Assembly: GCF_005047655.1 (NCBI RefSeq)
Contig: NZ_SUKF01000006.1
Location: 223,388-287,387 of the forward strand
Direction: 5' to 3'
DNA from: Sinimarinibacterium arenosum
GTDB lineage: Bacteria; Pseudomonadota; Gammaproteobacteria; Nevskiales; Nevskiaceae
Length of the DNA: 64,000 bases
Shown here: positions 19,138 to 28,194 of the stretch, one piece after another
How the letters are laid out: each line of letters starts with the position of its first letter
How positions within the stretch are numbered: the stretch's first letter is position 1
Program-made: the position numbers and the translations under genes
The notes under the pieces: generated by a model
What the model was told of the DNA's origin: nothing
What the model saw: the letters and a program-made list of their open reading frames with translations, nothing else
Database searches by the model: none

Positions 19138-20093
19138 TCCAGCTGGCGTGGCCGTGGATCTGGTTGTGCCTGCCGCTGCCATGGCTGCTCGCACGCGTGC
19201 TGCCGCCGGCCAAGCCACAGGGCACGGCGCTCTTTCTGCCGTTCGCCACGCGGCTGTCCGCATCCGCTGCCGTCGGCACGCCAACTGCGCCGCGGCTGCG
19301 CACGCTCGCGCTCGTGCTGATCTGGGTCCTGCTGGTCGGCGCCGCCAGCCGTCCGCAGTGGCTCGGCGATCCGCAGCCGGTGCCGACCAGTGGCCGCCGT
19401 CTGTTGCTCGCGGTCGACGTCTCACGTTCGATGGCCGCCGAAGACATGGCCGGCGGCTACTCACGGCTGCAGGTGGTGCAAGCCGTTGCCGGTGAATTCA
19501 TCAAGGGCCGCCAGGGCGATCAGGTAGGGCTGATTCTGTTCGCCACGCAACCGTATCTGCAGGCGCCGCTGACCAATGACCTGAACACCGCCAGCACGTT
19601 CCTGCGCGAAGCGATGGTCGGCATGGCCGGCACTCAGACCGCGATCGGCGACGCCATCGGCCTTGCGCTCAAACGTCTGCGCGACAGCGACGCGAAGCCG
19701 GGCGAGACGGTATTGATCCTGCTCACCGACGGCAGCAACACCGCCGGCGCGATGCCGCCGCTGCAGGCGGCCAAGCTTGCCGCCGATGCCGGCCTGCGCA
19801 TTTACACCATCGGGGTGGGCGGCGCGCCGCAGCGCGGCTTCTTCGGTCTGGTCAGCGGCGGCAGCGATCTGGATGAAGACACGCTCAAGGCAATTGCGCA
19901 GACCACCGGCGGCGCCTACTTCCGCGCCACCGACGCGCAGGCGCTGCAACAAGTCTACGAAAGCATCGACAAGCTCGAACCCGCGGCCGGTCGCGATCAG
20001 TGGTATCGCCCGACCACGGAATGGTTCCGCTGGCCGCTGGGCCTGGCGCTGCTGCTGAGCGTGCCCGCGGTCGTGCTGAGGGCGCGCGCATGA
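19134..20093 (+). CDS. batA: VWA-domain membrane protein, BatA-like
   Basis: 319 residues. Two N-terminal membrane helices and one at the C-terminus (WPLGLALLLSVPAVVL) flank a von Willebrand A domain with an intact MIDAS: DVSRSM, the AGTQTAIGDA threonine and LLTDGSNT. In Bacteroides the Bat proteins were linked to aerotolerance; elsewhere they are envelope-stress related. ATGA overlaps on both sides indicate translational coupling. Confidence 0.92.
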   Translation: MIQLAWPWIWLCLPLPWLLARVLPPAKPQGTALFLPFATRLSASAAVGTPTAPRLRTLALVLIWVLLVGAASRPQWLGDPQPVPTSGRRLLLAVDVSRSMAAEDMAGGYSRLQVVQAVAGEFIKGRQGDQVGLILFATQPYLQAPLTNDLNTASTFLREAMVGMAGTQTAIGDAIGLALKRLRDSDAKPGETVLILLTDGSNTAGAMPPLQAAKLAADAGLRIYTIGVGGAPQRGFFGLVSGGSDLDEDTLKAIAQTTGGAYFRATDAQALQQVYESIDKLEPAAGRDQWYRPTTEWFRWPLGLALLLSVPAVVLRARA

Positions 20094-21103
20094 CGCTCGC
20101 CCAGACCCTGCAGGACATCGCGCACAACTTCCACTTCCTGCGCCCGCTGTGGCTGCTGGCACTGCTGCCGTTGTGGGCATTGGCGTTCTGGCTGCGTCAG
20201 CGCCGTTCCGGCGACAGCGGCTGGGCGCCCGTAATTGACGCCAGCCTGTTGCCGGCGCTGCGGCTCGACAGCGCACAGAGCGGCGGCAGCTCGCCGTGGC
20301 TGGCACTGGCGCTGTGCTGGACGCTCGCGGTGCTGGCACTCGCCGGGCCCAGTTGGCAGCAGGACAGCGCGCCTGCGGTACGTGGCAGTGCCGCCTGGGT
20401 CGTCGTGCTGGATCTGTCGCCGTCGATGGCTGCCAGCGACCTCAGCCCGGATCGCGTCACGCGTGCGCGCTATGCCATCGACGATCTGCTCAGTGCCGCG
20501 CACGACGCCCGCGTCGGACTGGTCGTCGCCGGCGCCGAAGCCTTCACGGTGACGCCGCTGACCGACGATGTCGAAACCGTGCGCAGTCTGCTGCCGCCAC
20601 TGGCGCCGGACATCCTGCCGACCTCCGGCAACAATCTTGCCCCTGCACTGCAGCAGGCCGGCACGCTGCTGCACGACGTTCCGGGCACACGCCGCATCAT
20701 CGTGTTCAGCGATGGCAGCGATGATCCCGCATCCTCACAGAAAGCGGCGTCAGCCCTGCGTAGCGATGGCATCAGCGTCGACATTGTCGCCGTCGGCACC
20801 CGCAGCGGCGCACCGATGCCCAGCAGCAATGGCAGCTTTGCCAAAGATGCCAGCGGCCGTCCGCAACTGGCTCAGCTGGATCTGGACGAGCTGCGCAGCC
20901 TCGCTCAAACCGGCGGCGGTCGCGCCGTAGAACTGTCTCAACTCAGCGGTCTCGTCGCGCAGCTGCAGGACGACGGCGGCGATCCCACGCAGGCCGCACG
21001 CAAGCAGGACGTCCAGCTCACGCACTGGCGTGACGCCGGCGCGTGGCTGTTGCCCGCACTATTGATGTTTGCCGCGTTGCTCGCACGCCGGGGGTGGCTG
21101 TGA
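20090..21103 (+). CDS. batB: VWA-domain membrane protein, BatB-like
   Basis: 337 residues. The N-terminal helices (LRPLWLLALLPLWALAFWL and LALALCWTLAVLALAG) precede a VWA domain with DLSPSM and VFSDGSDD. A C-terminal helix follows (WLLPALLMFAALLARRGWL). It is the paralogue of the preceding gene; such pairs probably form a hetero-complex in the inner membrane with the VWA domains outside. It overlaps the neighbours by 4 bases and 1 base. Confidence 0.92.
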   Translation: MTLAQTLQDIAHNFHFLRPLWLLALLPLWALAFWLRQRRSGDSGWAPVIDASLLPALRLDSAQSGGSSPWLALALCWTLAVLALAGPSWQQDSAPAVRGSAAWVVVLDLSPSMAASDLSPDRVTRARYAIDDLLSAAHDARVGLVVAGAEAFTVTPLTDDVETVRSLLPPLAPDILPTSGNNLAPALQQAGTLLHDVPGTRRIIVFSDGSDDPASSQKAASALRSDGISVDIVAVGTRSGAPMPSSNGSFAKDASGRPQLAQLDLDELRSLAQTGGGRAVELSQLSGLVAQLQDDGGDPTQAARKQDVQLTHWRDAGAWLLPALLMFAALLARRGWL

Positions 21104-22149
21104 TGCGCATCAGCAGCCCCGCGATTCTGTTGTTGGCGCTGGCCATAGCAGCACCGGTCCGTGCCGACACCGCAGCAAAGACACCCGTGCCAGCGATCGC
21201 CTCGCCGCCAACAGCGGGCCTGTGGTCGAAGCTGTGGCACACGCCGGACCAGCGCGCACAGACGCTGTTGCAGCAGGGTGATGCCGCATCCGCCGCCGCG
21301 GCCTTCAACGATCCGCGCCACAAGGCTTACGCGCAGGCACAGGCCGGTGACAACGCCGGAGCGGCCAAAGCCTGGAGCGCCTTTGACGACGCCGAGGCGC
21401 AGTACAACCGCGCCAATGCCCTCGCCCGCAGCGGCGATCTGCAGGCCGCGCTCGACGCCTACGATGCCGCGCTGAGCAAAGACCCGTCGCTCGAAGACGC
21501 ACAACGCAATCGCAAGCTGGTTGAACAGGCATTGCAGCAACAGAAGCAACAACAACAGCAACAGCAGTCGCAAAACGGCGACGGCAAGCCGCAAGACGAC
21601 CAACAATCAAAGGACGGTTCCGACAACTCGCAGCAAGGCGATCAGAACGCATCGCAGTCCGGCAGCGACCAGCAGGATCAATCCAAGGACGGATCGTCAC
21701 AGAACGACGCACAGAGCGCCGACTCGCAGCAACAACAATCGGGCGACAGCTCGAAGCAGGATGACGCGCAGCAGGCCGGCGACAAGAACCAGGCGCAAGC
21801 GCAGTCGGCCCAGGATCAGACGGGCACGCAGGACACCGAAGACAAGAGCAACGACGCCGAACAAGCCAAGCGTGACGCCAGCGCCGGCCTCGCCGCGCAA
21901 CAACAGGACAGCGACCAACATCCGCCTGCGGATTCACAACAGGCCGCCGCCCAGACGGATGAAACTGACGACACCCAGCCCCCGCAAAACGACGCTGCCT
22001 CCATCGCTGGCAACGGCGAGGCGCCCAGCGAAAAACAGCTCGCGCAGGATCAGTGGCTGCGCCGGATCCCGGATGATCCGGGCGGATTGCTGCGACGCAA
22101 GTTCATGATCGAGCACTTGATGAAACAACAGCAGGAAGCGCAGCCATGA
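21103..22149 (+). CDS. batC: TPR protein with long Gln/Asp/Ser-rich tail, BatC-like
   Basis: 348 residues. Signal peptide (SPAILLLALAIAAPVRAD), then TPR-like helices (QYNRANALARSGDLQAALDA). From about residue 145 the sequence is a low-complexity Q/D/S/N/A-rich stretch encoded partly by CAA/CAG runs near 21535-21570. The C-terminal 35 residues are ordered again (WLRRIPDDPGGLLRRKFM), a motif typical of the tetratricopeptide protein of Bat operons. It starts one base before the end of the previous gene. Confidence 0.88.
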   Translation: MRISSPAILLLALAIAAPVRADTAAKTPVPAIASPPTAGLWSKLWHTPDQRAQTLLQQGDAASAAAAFNDPRHKAYAQAQAGDNAGAAKAWSAFDDAEAQYNRANALARSGDLQAALDAYDAALSKDPSLEDAQRNRKLVEQALQQQKQQQQQQQSQNGDGKPQDDQQSKDGSDNSQQGDQNASQSGSDQQDQSKDGSSQNDAQSADSQQQQSGDSSKQDDAQQAGDKNQAQAQSAQDQTGTQDTEDKSNDAEQAKRDASAGLAAQQQDSDQHPPADSQQAAAQTDETDDTQPPQNDAASIAGNGEAPSEKQLAQDQWLRRIPDDPGGLLRRKFMIEHLMKQQQEAQP

Positions 22150-23978
22150 ACGCACTGCACCCGTCTCGCGTACCCATCAGGAAGCCGCTCGCGTCGACCG
22201 GCATCGTCGCCGCGCTGATGCTGTGCCTCAGCACCAGCGCCTTCGCCGACGTCAGCGCCGAGCTGGACCGCGATTACATCGGCCCCGGCGACACCGTGCA
22301 GCTGAACCTGACGCATGAAGGCCGCACCAGCGACGACCCCGACCTGAGTCCGCTGAAAAAGGACTTCGACATTCTCGGAACCAGCAGCGGCTCCAGCTTC
22401 CAGATCATTAACGGCTCGATCTCCGCACACAAACAGGTGCAGGTCACGCTGTCACCCAAGCACCAGGGCACGCTGCAGATTCCGGCACTGAGCTGGGCCG
22501 GTGAATCCTCGCAACCGCTGCAACTCACTGTGTCCGACAGTGGCGCCAGCAGTGGCGACGATGCCAACAGCAATACCTCGCAGCATGTGTTTCTGACCAG
22601 CACGCTCGACACACCGCGTCCGTACGTGCAGGCGCCGACCGTGCTGACGGTCAAGCTCTATACCGACCTCGCGTTGCAGCAAGCGTCGCTCGACCTGCCC
22701 ACCAGCGATGCCGTCGTCGTCGAACAGCTCGGCAAGGATGTGCAAACCACCGAAATGCGTAACGGCCACCGCTACCAGGTGGTCGAACGACGTTACGCGC
22801 TGTTCCCGCAGCACAGCGGCGCGATCCGCCTTGACGGTCCGGTGCTGGATGCTCAGGTACAGGACACACGCAGCCGCGATGGATTCAACGATCCGTTCTT
22901 CAACAACGTCTTCGGTCAATCTCCGTTCGGCGGCCTGAGCGCGCTGCGCCCCTTGCGCCTGCGCGGCGACGCCGTCGAACTGGACGTGCAGCCGCGCCCG
23001 GCGTCGGCCGGTGCCGACTGGCTGCCCGTGCGTACGCTGACGCTGAGCGGCAGCTGGCAGCCTGACAGCAAGCAGGTACATGCCGGCGAACCGCTGACCC
23101 TGAGCCTGAAGCTGGAAGCCACCGGCGTCACTGCAGAACAGCTGCCCGACCTCGGCCAGCGGCTGCAACTGCCGGACGGACTCAAGGCCTATCCAGACCA
23201 AGCGCAGCTGAACACCGAGGTGCCCAACGGCGAACTGCTCGCGACACGTACGCAGGACATCGCCGTGATCGCCAGCCACGCCGGCCGCTACACGCTGCCG
23301 TCGCTGCGCGTGACCTGGTGGGACACCGCCAGCGAGCAGCTCCGCGTTGCCGAGCTGCCGCAGCAGAGCATCGAGGTTCTGCCGGCCGTCGGCGGCAGCG
23401 CACCCGTTGCCGCGCCGCCAGCACTCGCTCCCGCATCGATACCCGCCGAGCCCTCAACCCAACCGTCATCCAGCAATGCCGACACACTCACGCCAGCGTC
23501 GCCGCTCGTCGCACAACCGACCCAGCGCACGCTGTGGTTCTGGACCAGCATTGCCCTCGCGCTCGCGTGGCTGATCACTCTCGCCGCCTGGGCGCTGTCG
23601 CGCCGTCGGCACGCGCCGATTCCGTCAGCGAAGCTCAACGACCCCGCCACTAAAGCCAACGCGCTCAACGCGCGTCAGGCTCGCAACGCGTTCCAGCAAG
23701 CCTGCCGTGACAACGACGCGCCCGCTGCACGTCGTCACCTGATGGAATGGGCCCGCGCGCACGATCCGGAACACGCACCGTCGGGCGTACTCGCGCTGGC
23801 CCAGCGTATGGGCGATGTGCGGACCCAGCAGCTGCTCGAGCAGCTTGATCGCGCCTGCTACGCTGGCGACAGCTGGCAAGGCGCCGCACTGGCGCAAGCG
23901 CTCAAGGATTTTCCCGACTTGAACCGGGCGAAAGCCAAGGGCAGCGCACTGCACAGTCTGTATCCGGCATCGACCTGA
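22146..23978 (+). CDS. batD: BatD-family protein (oxygen tolerance)
   Basis: 610 residues. Signal peptide ending SAFADVSAELDRDYIGPGD; the last part is the family's characteristic first strand. Several immunoglobulin-like beta domains fill ~25-450. One membrane helix lies near 465-490 (FWTSIALALAWLITLAAWAL), then a ~120-residue cytoplasmic helical tail. It overlaps the TPR gene by ATGA and closes the operon. The role is a periplasmic partner of the VWA proteins; the molecular activity is unknown. Confidence 0.92.
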   Translation: MNALHPSRVPIRKPLASTGIVAALMLCLSTSAFADVSAELDRDYIGPGDTVQLNLTHEGRTSDDPDLSPLKKDFDILGTSSGSSFQIINGSISAHKQVQVTLSPKHQGTLQIPALSWAGESSQPLQLTVSDSGASSGDDANSNTSQHVFLTSTLDTPRPYVQAPTVLTVKLYTDLALQQASLDLPTSDAVVVEQLGKDVQTTEMRNGHRYQVVERRYALFPQHSGAIRLDGPVLDAQVQDTRSRDGFNDPFFNNVFGQSPFGGLSALRPLRLRGDAVELDVQPRPASAGADWLPVRTLTLSGSWQPDSKQVHAGEPLTLSLKLEATGVTAEQLPDLGQRLQLPDGLKAYPDQAQLNTEVPNGELLATRTQDIAVIASHAGRYTLPSLRVTWWDTASEQLRVAELPQQSIEVLPAVGGSAPVAAPPALAPASIPAEPSTQPSSSNADTLTPASPLVAQPTQRTLWFWTSIALALAWLITLAAWALSRRRHAPIPSAKLNDPATKANALNARQARNAFQQACRDNDAPAARRHLMEWARAHDPEHAPSGVLALAQRMGDVRTQQLLEQLDRACYAGDSWQGAALAQALKDFPDLNRAKAKGSALHSLYPAST

Positions 23979-24286
23979 GCAGGCCGCGCTCGCGGCGGAA
24001 CCCTAACTCACCTCAAGCGCGTCGCGACGCGGCTCATTGGGCCGGGTCAGGTCAGGGGAGACGAATGGGTCTCAATAGAGTATTTTGCAGTGCAGCATTT
24101 GACCGCGAGCAGTACCTCGTTTGGTGCTGACCAGCGATCACTAGGTTCGGACTGCGTACATGAGCCATGCGCCGGGACTGCCATCGGCGTAGCCAATGGA
24201 AAACGCAAGAGCAGCACGGGGAAGTCTGTGAATTCAAAACCACAACCTCGGTCGGTCATGGGTGTGGATGGCGAGGTCAGGTCGTG
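23979..24286. other. Intergenic stretch without recognised gene
   Basis: After batD there is a short CCGC-GCTC-GCGG stem, then about 250 bases of lower GC than the neighbours. No convincing open frame, terminator or repeat is visible on either strand. It may hold the promoter of the next small secreted protein. Confidence 0.4.
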
Positions 24287-24667
24287 ATGGCCGGCCGCGT
24301 CCGGCGCCAACTGCGGATCGGCGGTTTCGCTCAGCTGCTTGCCGCCGTGTTGGCCACTGCCTCACTGACGACCCTCGCGTCCCCTGCCTCGCCCAGCCCC
24401 CGTGTTCCCGTCACCAATCCCTATGTGCTGATCAATCGCTGCAAACAGATTGCAGCGGTTGCGCATCCGTGGCGCGCCAGGCAGATCGACAGCGCCATCG
24501 TGCGCTACCAGCTGGCCATGTCCTATCGCTCGGTCATCCACGTCGGGTACAACCTGCGTGAGCTCGCGATGATGCGTGCCTCTGAAATCAGGGCGGCCGA
24601 CAACCTCGAAGAAACCTGCCGGATTGGCCCCAGTGCCGCCTCGGTCCCGCCCTTGCCTTCGCGCTGA
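24287..24667 (+). CDS. Small secreted protein of unknown function
   Basis: 126 residues from ATG 24287 (GTG 24284 is possible). Signal peptide-like start (IGGFAQLLAAVLATASLTTL followed by ASP). The mature part is helical with two cysteines (INRCKQIAA, EETCRIG) that could form a disulfide. No family recognised. Longer 5' extensions run into sequence that does not look coding. Confidence 0.5.
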   Translation: MAGRVRRQLRIGGFAQLLAAVLATASLTTLASPASPSPRVPVTNPYVLINRCKQIAAVAHPWRARQIDSAIVRYQLAMSYRSVIHVGYNLRELAMMRASEIRAADNLEETCRIGPSAASVPPLPSR

Positions 24668-24745
24668 ATTCAATCCCACCCACGCGGCATCAGCCCAGCT
24701 TCGGCCGTGCTCTCGGTGTCGTTTGAAAACGGCACACCGCCATGA

Positions 24746-24765
24746 ACCTGTCCGAACGGACAGGT
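24746..24765 (+). promoter_or_regulatory. lux-box-like 20-bp dyad upstream of a lipoprotein gene
   Basis: ACCTGTCCGAACGGACAGGT has 9-base arms around AA and the ACCTG/CAGGT ends of LuxR-type boxes. The identical 20-mer occurs at 34510-34529 before the LuxR-linked operon. It ends 98 bases before the lipoprotein start at 24864, similar to the 81-base spacing of the other copy. Confidence 0.75.
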
Positions 24766-24863
24766 AGTCCTGCACTCGGCATTGCGGCACCCTTCCGCTT
24801 GTTGAATCGTCCCCAGGTCACCGGGTGTCCAGCAGGATCCAAGCAGCTCGATGGCTCGTTAAC

Positions 24864-25334
24864 ATGCACGCGCGCAAATCCGTGATCACAAGCATTGCTC
24901 TGTTGGCGTGCCTGCCCTCTCTGGTGGGCTGCGCCGGACCGCACACGCACTCAGATACGGACGACGCCGAGAGCGTCTTCAAAACCATCTGCGTCAACAC
25001 GCCAACCGCCAGTGCGCTGACCAGCCACGACACGCTGGAAGGCCTGCCGCCCGATGCGGCGACGGCGCAACGGATTCAATCCGCTTTCGAGTCCAACATC
25101 TTGCGCTTCAAACGCGCTATCCGCGCCATTCGCTACGAGCATCAAGGCTACTTGCTGGTGCTCACCCTGCATCCCGACGGCACCGTAGCCGATGCCATCG
25201 TCTGGGCCCGCAATATTTCTACCGGCGACACCGAAAAGCGCCTCTTAGAGGTGACTCGGGACATCCGCTTTCCTCCGGAGGTCGTCGCCAGCTGCCCAAC
25301 GTTTTCCTATTCCATCCACCTGCGATGGAGATAA
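24864..25334 (+). CDS. Lipoprotein with AgmX/TonB-C-like domain, putative LuxR target
   Basis: 156 residues. Lipobox PSLVGCAGP, so the mature protein starts at Cys23. The C-terminal ~80 residues (LTLHPDGTVADAIVWARNIS and IRFPPEVVASCPTFSYSIHL) resemble the C-terminal domain of AgmX/PglI and energy-transducer-like proteins. A cell-envelope role is likely, but no specific function can be named. The lux-box-like dyad 98 bases upstream suggests control by the LuxR protein at 34779-35543. It is convergent with the DUF3617 gene. Confidence 0.7.
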   Translation: MHARKSVITSIALLACLPSLVGCAGPHTHSDTDDAESVFKTICVNTPTASALTSHDTLEGLPPDAATAQRIQSAFESNILRFKRAIRAIRYEHQGYLLVLTLHPDGTVADAIVWARNISTGDTEKRLLEVTRDIRFPPEVVASCPTFSYSIHLRWR

Positions 25335-25392
25335 TCGTTTGCCCTGTCAGAGCGAATGATTGACCCTGCGTTGCGAACGATTCATTCGGAAC

Positions 25393-25857
25393 TTAATCGT
25401 CCTCGGACTCGTTGACGTCTGCAAGATCGCCACAGTCCGCATCCAGCCACTTGCCCGTCGCCCGCAGATCAAAGTCGATCGGCACCGTATTGCCGGCCAC
25501 CGTCACTGCGCCGTTGAAGACGTAACGGAACGTGTACTGATCCGGGTTTGGTGCCTCCAGCTCGAAGTGGCCCTTGCCCTGCTGCGTCGGGCTGCTGCAG
25601 GCAATGTCGAACGCATACACCGTCGTCGTGCTGCGGACCGAACTGAGCGCACAATTCTCCGGCATCTCCTTGGCAAAGCTCTGCAGGTCAGCCGCCTCGG
25701 CAGCCGTTACACAGTCCTGATCCGTCTCCGTGTCTCCGCTCTCGGTCTGCGTGAACTCCCACAGTCCCGGTCGGATCGTCGGCGCAGCCCAGGCCGGCGC
25801 AGCGGCCAACGTACCGCAAGCCATCAACAACATCACACGCATCGAATGGAGGGACAT
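25393..25857 (-). CDS. DUF3617 domain periplasmic protein
   Basis: 154 residues. Signal peptide (VMLLMACGTLAAAPAWAA). The mature part begins IRPGLWEFTQ, the hallmark of DUF3617 proteins, and carries cysteines in DQDCVTAAE and ENCALS. The function of the family is unknown. The C-terminus is acidic (NESEDD). It is monocistronic as far as can be seen. Confidence 0.85.
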   Translation of the reverse strand: MSLHSMRVMLLMACGTLAAAPAWAAPTIRPGLWEFTQTESGDTETDQDCVTAAEAADLQSFAKEMPENCALSSVRSTTTVYAFDIACSSPTQQGKGHFELEAPNPDQYTFRYVFNGAVTVAGNTVPIDFDLRATGKWLDADCGDLADVNESEDD

Positions 25858-26229
25858 AAAGGCTCCGTGAAATCCTGAATCTTGAATGAGGACACCAAAA
25901 ACCCGCGCATCCTAGCCGAACAGGATAAAAAAAATCTGCGGCGCATTTCTCGTGACTGTTCGATCCGAACATTTGAAAACGAGCGCGTGCGCCGGCCGAA
26001 TTTCCACGAATCAAGGACAGGCATCTGATCGAACCCAAACATCGCCGCTCCGACGGATGACATCAGCCCAGTCACGACCCGCCCCGTCGCGCCGGCAAAC
26101 AGGGGAAGCCGCATTTCGATGCCAATGGCAACAAGCTCTTGTTGAGCGAACACCGGTTCCGCTTCGCTGAAGGACTGGATCAGCAGAAGGCCGCTGCGAC
26201 AGCCAACGGCCTTGTTTTGTTTCAGCACC
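25858..26229. other. Intergenic stretch with a possible gene remnant
   Basis: No complete gene. On the + strand from about 26090 one frame reads with protein-like composition (GKPHFDANGNKLLLSEHRF, then FAEGLDQQKAAA) before running antisense into the cytochrome gene. I cannot assign it to a family and it has no start or good ribosome-binding site. Upstream of it (25900-26000) the DNA is AT-richer and holds the DUF3617 promoter region. Confidence 0.3.
26187..26221 (+). terminator. Stem-loop followed by T-rich tract
   Basis: AAGGCCG pairs with CGGCCTT (26207-26213), with an inner GCTG-CGA-CAGC hairpin, followed by GTTTTGTTT. It has the form of a + strand intrinsic terminator just beyond the 3' end of the minus-strand cytochrome gene. 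No intact + strand gene precedes it. Confidence 0.4.
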
Positions 26230-27816
26230 TCACAGCGGACGCCCCTGCTCGTCAACCGCGTCGAGCTGCTCGTGGTCCGGCCCACCATCGCGCGGCGGGA
26301 TCCAGCGTGCCACGCAGCGGCGATCGCCCGCGCAGTCATCGGTGAGCGATTCAAGGAACGCGACAAGCTCAGCCACTTGGGTGTCGTTGATCTGAATGTT
26401 TGGAATCGTCAGCACACCGGCGTCGCGGTCAGCCTGCAGCTTGGCCAGTGCGGCCTGACTGTTGACGCGTGCGTCCGGATACAACGCCGCGCATTCGTCG
26501 TGCGGCAGATCGGCGAACTGCGGCAGCTGGCACCAGCGTTCCCGATCCAGATAGTTGCGAACCTCGCTATTGGGATTGCGGTAGTGCCGAACGACGTCGG
26601 ACAGCGTCGCGTAGGCGCCGTCGTGTCCGTAGGGCGCCGTCAACGCCACGTTGAGTAACGACGGCGTGCGGTAGGCGTAAAAGTCTGCCGGGTTTCCGCT
26701 CTCTCGCTCGCGACCGAAATCGTCCGTGCCATTGGGACCGTCACCCTTACCCGGCCCTATCTGCGGAAACGCGACGGTATGGAAGTTCTGGTCGCTCAGC
26801 AGATCGCCGCGATGGCATGCGCCGCAACCAGCACCCCCTTCGTCAGCACGCGTGAAGAACAACAGCGCGCCACGCTTGGCCGGGTCGGAGATCGCCGTCA
26901 GGTCACCACCGATGTAGCGGCTCCACGGCGTGTCGACGAACAGTTGCGAACGCTCATACGCCGCGATGGCCGTCGCGATGTTTGAATCAGTGACGAGCTG
27001 GTCCGCCGGCGCGGCAGTGTTGAATGCGGACTGGAACAGCGGCAGCCATTGATTGACCGGCAGTTTCCCCTGGCCTGCGCCGTAGTTGCCGATGCGCTGC
27101 GCCAGATGCACGCGAACTGCATCGTTGTCTGCGCCGGGCAGCAAGGCGCCGCGCATTTCGTCGGTGGATGTCACCGGGAAGCGTGCCTGTGCCGCTGTCA
27201 GGGTGTCACCGGCGTTGGGGTCGGGTGTGCCGAAGGCCGAATCCGGCGTGCGGATTGCGCCGCCTGCGCCGTTAGCGCCTGCAGTCGGAGTCAGGCTCTC
27301 CACCCGGCCGTCAACAAACAGCGCGCGGTCCATCAAGGCGACGTTGAAGCTTGACGGCGCGTTGCGCGGCACGCGGACGACGCCGTCAACAGGCGCGCGG
27401 CCCTGACCGAGCAGCGACGGATCAATCGCCGCCACGCCGACCGACAACGACAGTTCGTCCGCACCGCCAAGCGCGGGGTGATGGCAACTGACGCAGGCGC
27501 TGTCGAGATCACCGCCCAGACTCTGCGAGAAAAACAGGCGCATGCCCAGCTGGGGCAGCGCCGTGTCGATGTCCGGCACAACCACTCCGCTGGCGGGATT
27601 GGCGCTGAGATTGACGGCATCGATCCGCGCGCGCAGTTGTTGATCCAGCGGTGTCGCCGTAGCGGTAGGCGGCACGGTCGTTGGCGTCACACCGGGATCA
27701 CCGGGATCACCGGTATCGCTGGCACCGCCGCCGCAGGCGCTGAGCAGCAGTCCGCACATCAGTACCGGGAGCACAACAGAATGTGTCGCGCGTGAAGATT
27801 CGAGTGTTGTCCGCAT
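26230..27816 (-). CDS. Dihaem cytochrome c peroxidase/MauG-like lipoprotein
   Basis: 528 residues from ATG 27816; an upstream in-frame start adds only 15 residues. Lipobox LLLSACGGG followed by a Thr/Pro linker. Two haem c sites: CVSCHH (~residue 110) and CGACHRG (~340). RTPSLLNVALTAPYGHDGAY is the conserved segment before the distal region. The family reduces peroxide or oxidises partner proteins in the periplasm. The C-terminus carries extra cysteines (DDCAGDRRCVARW). There is no obvious electron-donor gene beside it. A related gene tail lies just upstream (27984-28073). Confidence 0.85.
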   Translation of the reverse strand: MRTTLESSRATHSVVLPVLMCGLLLSACGGGASDTGDPGDPGVTPTTVPPTATATPLDQQLRARIDAVNLSANPASGVVVPDIDTALPQLGMRLFFSQSLGGDLDSACVSCHHPALGGADELSLSVGVAAIDPSLLGQGRAPVDGVVRVPRNAPSSFNVALMDRALFVDGRVESLTPTAGANGAGGAIRTPDSAFGTPDPNAGDTLTAAQARFPVTSTDEMRGALLPGADNDAVRVHLAQRIGNYGAGQGKLPVNQWLPLFQSAFNTAAPADQLVTDSNIATAIAAYERSQLFVDTPWSRYIGGDLTAISDPAKRGALLFFTRADEGGAGCGACHRGDLLSDQNFHTVAFPQIGPGKGDGPNGTDDFGRERESGNPADFYAYRTPSLLNVALTAPYGHDGAYATLSDVVRHYRNPNSEVRNYLDRERWCQLPQFADLPHDECAALYPDARVNSQAALAKLQADRDAGVLTIPNIQINDTQVAELVAFLESLTDDCAGDRRCVARWIPPRDGGPDHEQLDAVDEQGRPL

Positions 27817-27983
27817 GGCCGTCCCCTCCGAGCTTGAGCGTCGGGGCAGCGTAGGCAGCAACTGTGGGGAAACTGTGGGAGAAGCGCGCGAATTGTTTGC
27901 GGCCAGCCCGAGCGCTGTGACCGGCGTCGCAGTGTACGAACCGTCACCGCGCGAACGCGCCAGTCGTGGAATCTTTGCGGACT

Positions 27984-28073
27984 TCAGTGTGCGTCGCGCG
28001 GATCAGTCGCGCAGTCGTCGGTGAGAAATCCGAGGAATGCGGCACTACCGAGGCGGTGACTGCTGGCATACCG
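27984..28073 (-). pseudogene. Remnant of a cytochrome-peroxidase-like gene 3' end
   Basis: Read on the minus strand, about 30 codons end in AAFLGFLTDDCATDPRDAH and a stop. This parallels the C-terminus of the neighbouring dihaem protein (VAFLESLTDDCAGDRRC), and the DNA is also similar (GCGCAGTC-TCGGTGAG). In-frame stops lie just beyond the segment, so no full gene exists. The rest of the 27817-28194 gap shows no other gene and holds the promoters of the flanking divergent genes. Confidence 0.45.
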
Positions 28074-28194
28074 GGCTATTCCCAACGGCAGTCAAATTCA
28101 ACTCCGCTGCTGACGTATGGTCGCGGAGAGGGGAATCACCCACAGATTTGCAGCGGGCTAACGTCTATCATCCCGATTGACGACGACCCCCCGT

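Noticed and set aside
21535-21960. CAA/CAG-rich tract that could be a microsatellite
   Set aside because: It lies in frame inside the BatC-like gene and encodes its low-complexity tail; not an independent repeat element.
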